Shown in pieces: positions 1 to 11,400 of a stretch of 64,000 nt of DNA (position 1 is the first letter of the stretch; every line of letters begins with the position of its first letter). The position numbers and the translations under genes were made by a program. This DNA comes from Lophius americanus (lineage: Eukaryota > Chordata > Actinopteri > Lophiiformes > Lophiidae): positions 3,052,001 through 3,116,000 of the forward strand of contig JBBDHG010000054.1 of the NCBI GenBank assembly GCA_037951165.1, written 5' to 3'. Below the pieces are notes generated by a model. It made no database searches, was not told the origin of the DNA, and worked only from the letters and a program-made list of their open reading frames with translations.

Positions 1-109
1 TTATTACTGGTTAATATAAATACAGTTTTTAATTCATTACATTTGGTGTCCTTATTTGTAATAATTCTCGTACTGCTTTTATTTAAAATCATTGTTCAGA
101 CGTCATACA

Positions 110-1070
110 GGATATGTTTGAGAGCAGCATGACAGCAGTGAGGTGTGAAGTAGGATTCACCGATGGGTTTTAAGTGGAGCTGGAACTGAATCAAGGATCC
201 GCTATGAGCCCCTTCTTGTTTGCTGTGGTGATGGACAGGCTGACAGAATGACGTCAGAGAGGAGTCTCTGTGGAGTATGATGTTAACGGATGACATTGTG
301 ATCTGTAGTGAGGGCAGGGAGCAGTTGGAAGAAAACCTGTAGAGGTGGAGGTTTGCGCCGGAGAGAAGAGGAATGAAGGTCAGTCGCAGCAAGACAGAAT
401 AAATGTGTGTGAATGAAAGGGAGGCAAGTGGAACGGTGAGGAGGCAAGGAGTAGAAGTGAAGAAGGTGTGGGAGTTTAAGTTCTTGGGGTCAACTGTTCA
501 GAACAGGGGAGTGTGGAAAACATGTGAAGAAGTGAGTGCAGTCAGGGTCGAGAGGGTGGAGAAGTGTCAGGAGTTATCTGTGACAGAAGAGTAGCAGCAG
601 GAGTGAAGGGAAGGGTTTACAACATGGTAGTGGGAGCAGCTCTGCTGTGTGGTTTAGAGACGGCGGCTCTGACCAAAAGACAGGAGGCAGAGCTGGAGGT
701 GGCAGAATTGAAAATGTTTAGATTTTCTTTGGGAGTGACGAGGATAGACAGGATTGGAAATGAGCAGATCAGAGGGACAGTCCAGATTAAATGTATTGGA
801 GACAAGGTAAGAGAGGCCGGATTGAGATGGATTGAGATGGTTTGGACATGTGAAGAGGAGGAATAGTGATTATATTGGTGGAAAGATGCTGGAGATTGAA
901 CTGTCAGGCAGGAGAAAAAGGGAAAAACCAAAGATGAGATTTCTGGATGTGGTGAAGGAGGACATGCAGTTGGTTGATGTGACAGAGGAAGATGCAGAGG
1001 ACAAGGAATGATAGAAACCGATGATCCGCTGGGGCGACCCCTAAAGGGAACAGCCAGAAGAAGAAGATTG
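110..1070 (+). mobile_element. RTE-type non-LTR retrotransposon, 3' part of reverse transcriptase and tail, decayed
   Basis: Broken reading frames on the plus strand spell the end of an RTE-clade reverse transcriptase as found in fish. There is a segment like 'PFLFAVVMDRLT', then the catalytic box region (about 270-300), then a 'FLGSTVQ' block, 'GLETAALTKRQEAELEVAELKM' in pieces, and 'DVVKEDMQLVDVTEEDAED'. The catalytic FADD box reads LTDD, and stops and frameshifts interrupt the frame (for example after 'EENL' near 342), so the copy is dead. The 3' end is the recognisable tail 'cgacccctaaagggaacagc' followed by (aag)n. The 5' part of the element is missing. Two further copies in this window, at 44.1-45.2 kb and 37.1-37.4 kb, are in the opposite orientation. 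Confidence 0.85.
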
Positions 1071-1282
1071 TTAAGATGCCCATAGAGGCAGAGGGCGCTG
1101 CAGAGATACCACAGTGAGTCACTGGTGGAACGGTCATTTTTTTTAAAAACACTCCAATTTGAGAATTAGAGTGTTTCTAGGCATGGAAAACATGCCTACA
1201 ACTCATCATTTTATTATATTTTCATATATGTTCTCATAATCCTAATGAGGATACGACACAGACCTTCAAACTCCATGTGAGC

Positions 1283-1283
1283 A

Positions 1284-1317
<34 letters not shown>

Positions 1318-1366
1318 ATTTCATTTATAGTGCACATTACATTTGGATCAAATCCCAAAGTGCTAG
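1283..1366 (-). repeat. L2-type LINE 3' tail with (TAA)n
   Basis: A TAA/ATA microsatellite is joined to 'catttcatttatagtgcac' and 'tcaaatcccaaagtgcta'. Read on the minus strand this is the usual 3' end of a fish L2-like element: a sequence related to 'gcactataaatgaaatg' followed by a trinucleotide tail. The same arrangement recurs at 42,508-42,575 and 46,127-46,207. Confidence 0.65.
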
Positions 1367-1962
1367 CAGTAAGCCTTACAGTCACTGCTCTCACCAATTA
1401 ACAAACAATTGATTTAACTCTGCATGTTATGTTTTAGCAATGACCTAAAGCCTGATTGAGCTAACAGAAAATTATTGATCCAGTGGTTGAATTTCGCACA
1501 TGCTCAGACTTAAAATTGGAAATTGGGACTTTTACATGTTTATTAGAACTGAAGGAGGCAGCAACTGCATCAACAGAGTAGTCTACAGCAAATAGGACAA
1601 AGGGAACATATATTCAGTGCACATCAACAGTGCTTGTGTAAATACTCTAACTACTGTAATGTGCATGTTATGCATGTATAAAAGCATATTTAAATTATGT
1701 TTCTATATATACAGAAATTATTTGGTTTGAAAGGGGGAGAGGAAACACCCATCCTGTTAAAAATCCTTGCAGGATGAATATCGTTACCTCCCTCACCCGT
1801 AGATCCCTCTGATATCTATTTTGGACCTGTGTGTCCTCTGGAAAGCCCGGTCAATATTGGAATGCAGAGACCATCCGCTGCAAGCCGAGTTTGTAACTCT
1901 TGCTCAGGACGGAGATTCAAAATCCCTTGGGTGAAAAGTCTTGTTTCTTGTGCAATAGTGTT

Positions 1963-2120
1963 TTATGTGCACACACACACACCGCACAAACACACAAACA
2001 CACACACACTGGCTGACAAACACACACGCGCACACAAACACCGCACAAACACACGCACACACACACAAACACACCGCAGAAAGACACACACAGACACTAA
2101 CACTCACACACACACACACA
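1963..2120. repeat. (CA)n microsatellite, impure
   Basis: About 150 bases of CA dinucleotides with interruptions such as 'caaaca' and 'cgcaca'. Confidence 0.95.
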
Positions 2121-3112
2121 AAATCCGGCTGAAATTCACGCCTTTAGTTTGAGTATTTTAGAGACTGCTTGTTGAATTATTCTATGTTCAGGAAACATTT
2201 TGGATTTTATTCATTTGAACTTAAGGCAGTGTGTTCTTCTCTGTAACCATATCTTTTTTACTGCTTGCTTTCTATACTTCTTTCTTTGGCTTTTGAGATT
2301 CTTATCGATAAATTACTCTTGGCATCACTGTCAGAGCAGTTGCGCCGTGTCAGTTGTGACGGTACAGCAGGTATTTCACTGTTCACTTCACTCATGGGAC
2401 ATGAGGCTTCATCAATCACAGCGATCATTCATCAAAATCCTCATTTTATTTTATTTGGCAGAGCTTTTATCCGTTTTTCAGATGCCCTTCCTGAAACAAC
2501 TTTCCCCCATTTAACCGGGTTTGGGACCAGCCCTAGAAGTAAACTGACTTATGACGCCGTCATGGCTGGATTTCAAGTCACATGACCACACAATATCGAA
2601 TGGATTGATTTCGCTTTCTGGCAAATTTTTGCTGTTACTACTGGGGTTTTACTGTTTCCTCACAGCATGGAGGTTCTGGGTTCCATAATAATAGTTGTTG
2701 TGTATAAATGTGACTCATTTTTCTTCAAGTTGATTCAGATTATCAATTTTCTATTTATGTATAAGATTTAAATACTATTTACTGCAAAAAGCACAAACAT
2801 CTATGTGAAAACAGGCATTTGCTAGTCAGGCCTGAGTGAAAAGTGTACTTTGATAGTTTATTTCAAGGTATCATCTTTGAAATAAGATTTTAAAAGTTAT
2901 ACAGGGAAGTCTGTCTCATTCATTTCTTACAGTTGTGAATATATCCAATGACAGTGGCAGTATTCACATCCTTTACATGAGTGCTAATATCATAATAATG
3001 TATTACCAGTAAACTATGTTTAAAGTATCTCATTGTGTTTTATTATTATAAGGGGCATTCTACTGCTGTAGATGTTGGTCATTTTAATCACTTTATATGT
3101 TGTTGTTTTAGT

Positions 3113-3357
3113 TCAGTCTCTCAGATCGTCAGGCTGTAATGTGGGTTGATTGGTTTACCCTCAATCGAGGATTGGGGGTTCAATCCCAGCCCTTAGTGCT
3201 ACATATCCCTTGAGCAAGGCAGTGAAACCCAACTTGCTACCCGGGCGCTTCACAGGGACTGAACCCAGCTCCTCCAGGGATGGGTCATATGCGAAGAATT
3301 AATTGGTTCGCACGTTGTTAGGCACAACGTGATGAATAAAGAAGGAATTATATTTAT
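3113..3357 (+). mobile_element. tRNA-derived SINE, fish type
   Basis: The 5' part contains a polymerase III B-box-like 'gggttcaatcccag' (about 3,176-3,190). It is followed by the body common in teleost SINEs: 'cccttgagcaaggcagtgaa', then 'ctcctccagggatgggtcat', and a tail ending in 'gatgaataaagaaggaatta'. A second, shorter copy lies at 6,985-7,132. The family name is not certain. Confidence 0.65.
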
Positions 3358-3619
3358 TATCTCCAAAAAGGTTACTTTGGAAAGGATCAGCCTGGTGTCA
3401 GCTTTGTGACATTTTCCAGGTCTTTTTTTAAAATTGTTTAATCAGATTAGAAAGTATCAGAATTTTATCAAGAGTAAAACATTCATATTCTAAGTTTTTT
3501 AAATTTTTTTAAAGAAATACACATTCCGTTCATCGAAAGTATTTTAAATCCACAGATTTGGAGTTTATGGTTTTTACTGGATGCGAGGGGTATGAAAAAT
3601 GGTAAACTCAGAAGTAACT

Positions 3620-3785
3620 CTTAACTAAAACTGTCAGACAAATATGGCGGAGTAGAAAATAAATTGTGGCCCGTCTGAGATTAAGTGGAGTTAAAGTATT
3701 GAATAGCATAAAATGGAAAGAATGAGGCAAGGTTAAAGTACCTCAACGTTGCAGTGCAGTACTTAGTTACAGTACACCAATGACT
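3620..3785. repeat. Interspersed repeat, 'aaagtacctcaa...cagtacttagttacagta' family
   Basis: This segment carries the words 'catggcggagtagaaaata'-like, 'tagcataaaatggaaagaa', 'aagtacctcaacg' and 'cagtacttagttacagta'. They correspond to the end of a repeat seen widely in fish genomes. The start-side part of the same family occurs at 28,690-29,285 ('aaaatactcagtaaaagtac', 'cttaagtagaagtattta'). Confidence 0.5.
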
Positions 3786-4930
3786 ATAGAGAACCATCTG
3801 CTGCCTCACAAACTGAATCACCTAGAACCCGACTAGGGAGGGAGTGGGCCCCCAGACGCCTCGTCGCAGATGATCATGTGCCTGTTTTTGCCGCTCTGAT
3901 AACAAAATGGCAGGAGGAAATACTTGTTGAGCTGATTAAACAATAACACTTTTGAACCTTGTGATCCCAGGGCCTTATGTTATATAAGCTGTAACATTGA
4001 GCATGATTAATCTTGAATTTCACCTCTTATTTATTTTGTGTGTTACTGAGCATTATTAGCTGTTCTGATTTTCCTCTTCACTTATACTGCATTCATTACA
4101 CTGTATATTTTATATTTATTTATATAATTTAAATCAGTCTCCTGTTTCAGGAGAATGATTTAAATTCACATATACATCTTCAATGTCTGACTCTTTCACA
4201 CACTGCGCTAAACACATGAGGAAGTGCATTCCTTTGTCGCCGTGATCTGACACCACTGGTCCTGAATATGATTGCATTTGAAGAATGCATATTTGGAAAT
4301 CCATTGAACTATTTGCGGAGGGGTCTGATGCCCTCTTAGAAATGAAAGACTGATGTTGTTTGCAGCGCATTTCTTTTTATTATGTTGAAAGATCTAGATA
4401 GTTACATATTTTATAATTCATTAGTGTTCATTAAATGTAATATAACTTTGTTTCTTACATTCAACATAACTGTCTGAAATGTGAATATTTTGCAAAGGCA
4501 ATAAACTACAAACCGGAGACCCATTTTTCAATAAAGTGCATTCCTACATGCAGAGGAGAACATGAAGGTCACATGCACCCTGGACATACCAGTCACATCA
4601 GCAGCACAGTGGCTGGACTTCTCAGGAGTGACCCCACGGAACAGAAATCAAATCATAAAAACATTTAAAATGACATTTTAAATGATAGCAACATTTCTCC
4701 AAAAGATAAGCTTTAACACAAGACAAAATCATCCAGTCCATAAATATTTATCTCATTCTCTCAGACAGAAACTAACATACTTTGTGCAATATTAGAAAAA
4801 AAATCTGATTCCCTCCAAACCCCGCGGTAAACCGTCTGAGCCTCTGTTCAATGAAAGGTTTGTGCAGAATGTGGCAATATGAGGTACATTGTAAAGCTAT
4901 GACATGTAACAGGAACAGGGTTTAGTTCAC
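3786..4930 (-). other. 3' flank and probable 3' UTR of slc12a8
   Basis: This lies immediately downstream (on the minus strand) of the slc12a8 stop codon. There is no other gene. A minus-strand AATAAA at 4,376-4,381 is a possible polyadenylation signal about 550 bases after the stop. The open frame at 4,134-4,370 has no recognisable content and is not reported as a gene. Confidence 0.4.
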
Positions 4931-5099
4931 TCAGTGGAGCGGGGGTTGAACCATCTCATCAGCACTGATGAATGAGGATTGATGATGGCGGTGACGAGAG
5001 GCAAAGTCAGCATTTTCCTCTGTCAGCTGCTTGGTTCTCAGCCCAACGCCGGGCAGAGCGGGTGTGACCACGAATTCATCCCGCGGAGAGTCATTGCTT
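4931..5099 (-). CDS. slc12a8: slc12a8 exon 14 (C-terminus and stop)
   Basis: The acceptor is a long pyrimidine tract ending CTTTAAG|AAGC. The frame reads 'RSNDSPRDEFVVTPALPG', then 'KQLTEENADFASRHRHH' and 'QSSFISADEM', and ends in TGA at 4,933-4,931. Human has 'TQLTQENADFATRDRYHH' in the same place, so the C-terminus is secure. Confidence 0.93.
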
Positions 5100-8000
5100 C
5101 TTAAAGAGAGGGTAGCAGTGTGGAGAAAATGGTTTCAGATGACATGCATAACTGGAATAACTATTAATAGACAGATTTTGAATACAGGAACCATTACATT
5201 AAGGCATTGTGAACATTTATTCTCAAATTATTGTTTGCTGGACCAATATTTTAAGACATTTCCATGATGGATGACATGTAAATCGCCCATTTCGTCTCAT
5301 AAACTATTTCCTGACTGGTAATTTAACAAGAACAATAAAAAATAAAAATACCTGAAAATGTGATTCAGTGTTGATCTGAGCCATTTGAAAAAATTGAATT
5401 GTGCTGCAACACCTGCAAGTGAATAAAAACTGTTACTGCTATAATGTATTATTTAAATTATAGCCATATTAAATTAGCATAACAAGCCACAATGGAATAG
5501 AGTTAAGATCTCCCACTACAACCCTTTGTACCTTAGAAGAACTCTATCCAACTATTCTACATACCCAAAGCCACAACAGCTGCCAGCCTGATCAGTAATA
5601 AGCCTGCAGGCAAAACTATCAGAAATGTGCAAAAGTCCAATACCAAAGTTTGTAGTGTAAATAATAATGATCCATAAACTGTAAACCTATCGCATAATTG
5701 AAGCTATCTAATGAAAGGAATACAGCACTCACGGTTCATGTTATTTTAGACATGGTCTTCCTACCCATCCCATAGTTATAAAGGGCATAAAATCACACTG
5801 GTTTATGGAATGACCTCTTAAACATGCTTCAAAAATGGCCATTAAGGCATAAAAAAGCATTTTTATCATTTCAGCAACCAGACTAACAAAATATCACTAT
5901 GAATCAGCATAAATCAGAATATATAATATACGATGCAGTGTTTTTTTTAGAAGTGCACCGATTGCAATTTCCTTGTCTGATTCCGATTACTGATTTTTAT
6001 AAAGTCTAATCTGTCTAACCCATTTTGGTTGATTCAGATTTTTTTCTCCTTGAAAGTGTCATAATTGACAGCTCCTATCAATCGTTGCACTTCTATTATT
6101 TAAATAGAGTATTTGGTAATACATTTTTAACAGAAATTATTGTAAAACTAGTCAGTTAGACATCAAATTTGTTAAAGGCCTCTATGCATTTCATAGCAAG
6201 GAACAATAGAAGCCTAGTTCCTGTAATAACATGGGTATCTTCTTCATATTTTGGCTGTTCCCCTTTTCAGGTCGCTGGAAGCGGATCATCTGTTTCCATC
6301 GCTAGTTACTGCTGGTACTCTGCTGGTTCTAACAGAACCAGTGAGATTTTATGTATTTATTTTAACTTAATAACATGATTTCCTGAATTGTAAACTATTT
6401 TCTTAAACATCTTTACAAGTAACTAAAACACAAAATAGTGAATCACAGTTAATCAAACACTTCATAAAATAATAAATTTGTTCAGAGAGAAATCAGTATA
6501 AAGTATTAATGGATTGTTTTCGTAATGGAAAACATATCCAGCTTCCTCCAACCATAAATATTTATTACCACAAATATGCGTGTTGTATTAGAAGAAAATC
6601 AGATTACCTCTGTTAAATTAAACGTTTTGGAAGAACTGGACTTCTTAGTCTAAAATCGTGTTGTCAATAAATCCATGAACAAAGCTAATGTTCATTTCTA
6701 TACAAAAAAAAAACCCTAAGTTGCAGTTATAAATAATATTTTCACCGTCATGAAAAAAAATCATATTTCACCAGTGTTAAAACTCCAACGACTGGATGAA
6801 GAGTGTGTACAGCATCACGAGGTCAATTTAGGTTTCATCCCTGATGTCAGATCCCTCTTGGATTTGAATTGAACTACTATAACCTGCACTGACAGCTACA
6901 AGTTGGATGACAATTGTACGGTAGATAATATATACTGTATAAACTACCTGTACTGATATTGTAATGGTGACTTTGCACTATCACACTTCATTGTGTTTAG
7001 CTCAGGAGCTAGAGTGGTCGTCCCCAAAAATGGATAGTTTGCCGTTTGATCCCCTCCTCAGAGATGATTCAAATGCAGAGAAGTAATTTCACTATTTCAC
7101 TGTGAAAGACTAACAAAGTGATAATAAAGAATATACTTTATTATTGTTGTTGTTACCTACCTACCTAGATACCAACCCACCCACCTATCTACATACCTTA
7201 CCCACTTACTCTACCCACCTACCTACCTACCTACCTACCTTTCCTACCTCCCTGCCCACCCACCCAACAACCCCCCAACCATGGGAATTACCTGTAGGTA
7301 GTCCTGGACTTGTTTTCCCAATGTAGAGGAAGAGCAGCACGGCGATGACTATGTTTGCTAAGGCATAAACCCACTGAATAACAAACATGATCAAGATGGA
7401 GCTCAGTGCCTGCAAGAAAACAACATGCAATTCTTAAGTTCAGAGTCTTAGGAAAAAGTAATGTGTAGCTTGAGATGTGCAGCCTACCCCAATTAGAGCG
7501 ATCCAGTGGTTGCAAAACAACGCATAGAACGGATGCTGAATGGGTCTGATTTCAAAGCTCTGGTGCTCTGCCTGATTTCCAGCACCTGAAAGTTTAAAAT
7601 TAAAGGGGTAAGTTTTCTCAAACAGCAATAATAATCTCCATTCCAATCTCGTTTTGTAAAGTCGTTCAAGACATTGGCCGCTAGAGCGGAGCACCTGTGC
7701 TGCTTTTTTGGGGCCCCGTCGGTGGATTCTTCTCACTGTGCTGTATTTTTGGACAGCATTTGACTTGCGGTAGCTCTGCAGCCCTGGGCTCCCCGACTCC
7801 AGACTGCACCTCAGCAGCCTCATAGGGTGGAGGAGGACAATCCAACTCTTCTCCTTTCTCCTCAGAGGAGCTACTGCTGTTGAGGTCAATGCCATAGCTG
7901 TCCATCAGCTTCTGCTTAGTGGTGACTGCAGCTTTACTGCCCTTGAATCCATTTCTCCGTTCCTGCATGGAGGAGGTCTTCTCTGACCCGGCACCAGCAT

Positions 8001-8400
8001 TTGCTATGGCGAGAAATATCCGGTCCATGTCCTTGGTGAACTCCAACAGAGTGCCTTTACCCTGTAAGCTCCCCCCTCCACTGCCATAGTTTGGAAGTAT
8101 AGCTGCGATCAGAGACCTGGAGCGCTGTGTGGCTGACCTACGGTGGACTGCGTTGGCTGATGCAAGATGGCCCTTCTTCTCTTTAGTCTGCAGCTGGTAG
8201 CTCATGGCTACACTGAAGTAAGAGTAATCAATGAAGCAGTAGGTGAGCATGAAGTTGATGCTGACGATGGGGGCCAGAACGTTGACCTGGCCGATGAAAA
8301 TGAAGGCCATGGTCAGCAGGCTGGTCAGACAGATCCCTGCCACTGGCGTCTTGTTTGGGCCTTTCTGTTTGAGAGGGAGAGACAGAAATTATATATTTTT

Positions 8401-8444
<44 letters not shown>

Positions 8445-11400
8445 AATATGAAGACATACTTTGTTAATGTTTAGTTTAAAGAGCTTCACAGGTCAGTCAC
8501 ACTACGTAAACATGCAGATGGGACAAAAAAAGGACAATTCTTCTAGTTGACACGCTGTAAAAGTCCAACTGCTAACCACCCTATCAACCGACAGAACCCA
8601 GGGAGTTATCGTAAACTCAGATCTCTCCTCTGTTCCTCGCATAAGAAAAATTGCCCAGTCCTGCGACCTTCACTTATGAAACATTTCCTGAATCAATCCC
8701 ATGCTATCAGACTCTGATCTAGAAAAAAGCCATTCATGCCTTCATCTTCCCCCAACTGGATCACTGCAGATCCCTTTGTTATGGTATAAATCAGGAATCC
8801 CTGTCTCTACTCCAACAGCTTGAAAAGACAACAGCAAGTCTTTTTTTGGTTTTAACAGATGGCAGCACATCAGCCCTGTCCTAGTTTTATCACATCAGCT
8901 CCTTGTCTGTTTTAGAATTGATTTTAGGGTTTTATGCAATCACTTTTAAAGCTCCTCTGGATCAGGCTCAAGCAATTGAACAGAATGTATAACTTCTTAT
9001 GAGGAAGATCCTCAAGTTGGGTCCTTCTGTCTGTGTCAAAGTCAAGGTTAGAGTCTAAATGCTCCATGAATCAGTTCTGACGTCTTTGAAATCATTCCTT
9101 AAAACACAATTTTACTGACTTACTTTCATGTGATGTCATCCTTTTGAGTTGGTTTATCCTTTTCTGTTGCTTTTAGTCGCCCTGTGGGATGCCACTTCTA
9201 TGTTTTACTCCCTAGAATTATTGCTTTTATGTCGTGATTGCAATTTCATTGTTTACTTTCTGTATTGTATTCTCTTATTTTTCTTCTTCTTGCCAAGTCT
9301 TGGGATGTGATCTCACCTATTTATTTTATGAATTAATCTATTTAGTCAATTTGCTGCATCATAAGCAGAAACTAAACAGAGAAACAGCAAATCTTGAGGA
9401 GGGATGAAATTAATTTATACTTAAAGCAAGACATTTTGCTTCTGTAAGGTATTTTGTTTTTAAATTCTTTGGAGCGATTGTTTGACAACATCTGGATTTA
9501 GCAGCATTTACCAAACAGACAATTGTAACTTTCTTATTTACCACAATATCTAACTGACTGTATGTAAAGCGTCACTCTTAGTGTGACGCTATTTTCTTCA
9601 TTAAGCATCGGCGGGATTCCATTTGATTTAATGTGTTAAAATGTATGATCTGCTTAGCAAAGTTAATGCTGAGTAATTGGACATAAACCCCTTCCATTCC
9701 TGAGGTGAATCCGAGCGTCCGAAAACCATAGCATATATGGTGAAACAGTGTCTGTGAAATCTGGATAAAACCAATGTCTGGACAGTAATCCTACTCTCAA
9801 AAAGGATGAAGTGTTTTAACGTGTGGTTTGTTCGACAGCTTGTTTCATGTCTCACGCTTTTATAATAGTTCAAGGAGCACTGCTCAGCGTTTGGCAGGCC
9901 TCCAGGGCACACAGCACAGAGAGCAGGGCCCGGCCCGGCCCGTCACCCTCCTTCCTGCGTTTGTTATGAGGCTTTGATTTGGGCCAAGATGTCTAGGGCC
10001 TCATTCCAGCCTGCTGAGCGAGGTCAGACGCTCCTGCCATCCAGAGAAAGTGGAGGTGGACAGGGTCAGGACATCAATGTGACGGTGTGTGTGTGTGTGT
10101 GTCTGTGTGAGAGACTGTGTAGCAGCAGTGGGTCGTAAGTCATTGGTGAAATGCTGTCAGACGGTCACGTCTATGGACTGGAGTCTGTAGTCTATAGTTA
10201 GGCAGTTCTGTCACCGCTTCCTGTCGGGTCCACCCACCACACCCCCCAGACATCCCACTACTCAAACATATTAGGTTACAATATGAAAAAGTTACTACAG
10301 ATGATCAGAGGCAACTTTTCAATTAAGAATTTTTTATGGACTGGTAAAAATAATTGATCTATTAGTTAATGAAATTGTAACTTTAAGGTAGACTTTTCTA
10401 AGTCTAACTCCTCTGATCTTAAAGGGGCAGAGATAAATCTGTTAACACACAAGAAACTGTTTCAATGCTATGATTGGTCCCTAAAAAGCTATATCTTTAA
10501 TTCTTAACTCACGACGACCGTAGGTGTTGGTATTTCATTTGTATTTTCTGTCACTAAAGGAAAGTAGAAACATGTCCTTTATTACATTTAACCTATTCAG
10601 ATTTTCATATTGCAAATCCTTATAAGCAAAGTTACAATTTTGATGGGTGGAATGCAAATAGAAAAGGGAAATTGTGCCTGTTATCAAGACGAATTTAAAC
10701 TATTAAAGTCATAAAAAGATGTAACAGTACTGATTATCATCAGGCAGCCAAACATTAAAACTCATCACATCATTCTTGTGACTTAAGACATATCCAAGAC
10801 TTTGTCAACATTCAAGTATGAGGTTACGTCTCACTTATTTTCAATCAAATAGAAAACAGGCAGAAAACTATGATCTCAATACATGTGTGATCTTTTCTTC
10901 TATCAGAGCTGTTTACTACTCTGCTGGATTTAATCATAAGGTGTTCAAAGATCTGTGTAGGTTTAGTCATATATTTACATAATGGCCGATGCAGATCTAT
11001 GAAAAAGGCCAGCATTTCAAAAGAAATGGGCTCAATGTGTCCCATAATCATTAATCACCTTTGAGGAGAAAGGGGTCTGGGTTTTCACTTTTACAAGTAT
11101 ACAAAAAAACTTTTTTCTCCACAATGGCCTGTCACTCATCCGTTTTATTACCCTCTCTAGTCCTACCAGCTTGATGAATTAAATAAGCATGCTTAAGTTC
11201 AGATAGTATGGATTAAGGGAATATTTTCCTTTCCTAGTATACATGCCTGTTTGTGTATTCATCCTGGGAGAGGTAACGCCCGAGTAGTCCTCCTCAGTAT
11301 ATCATATTATAATTGTTTACACAAGCAAAAAGGAAACGTTTGGAACTTAAAATCATAAATTCCTATTTTATAAGTGAAACTAACAATGTTATAAATTGTC

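Larger units (their letters stand above)
1071..3112. other. Gene-free stretch with simple repeats
   Basis: I see no gene here. The stretch holds a TAA-tract with an L2-like tail (1,283-1,366) and an impure CA array (1,963-2,120). The longer open frames at 1,829-2,152 come from the CA repeat. The remainder is AT-rich without recognisable structure. Confidence 0.6.
5413..7291. other. slc12a8 intron 12
   Basis: This is mostly AT-rich sequence. It contains a fragment starting near 5,950 ('agaagtgcaccgattgcaat') that resembles the ends of fish hAT-type non-autonomous elements, an RTE tail fragment (6,252-6,297), a SINE copy (6,985-7,132) and an (ACCT)n repeat (7,155-7,262). Confidence 0.5.

Noticed and set aside
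1829..2152. 107-codon open frame on plus strand (and the opposite frame 1,904-2,119)
   Set aside because: The sequence is mostly the CA microsatellite read as Thr-His or Val-Cys repeats.
4134..4370. 78-codon minus-strand frame after slc12a8
   Set aside because: It lies in the 3' flank, has no splice or family support and ordinary composition.
8167..8467. Plus-strand frames opposite slc12a8 exon 10
   Set aside because: Antisense of conserved membrane segments, running into the TA microsatellite.
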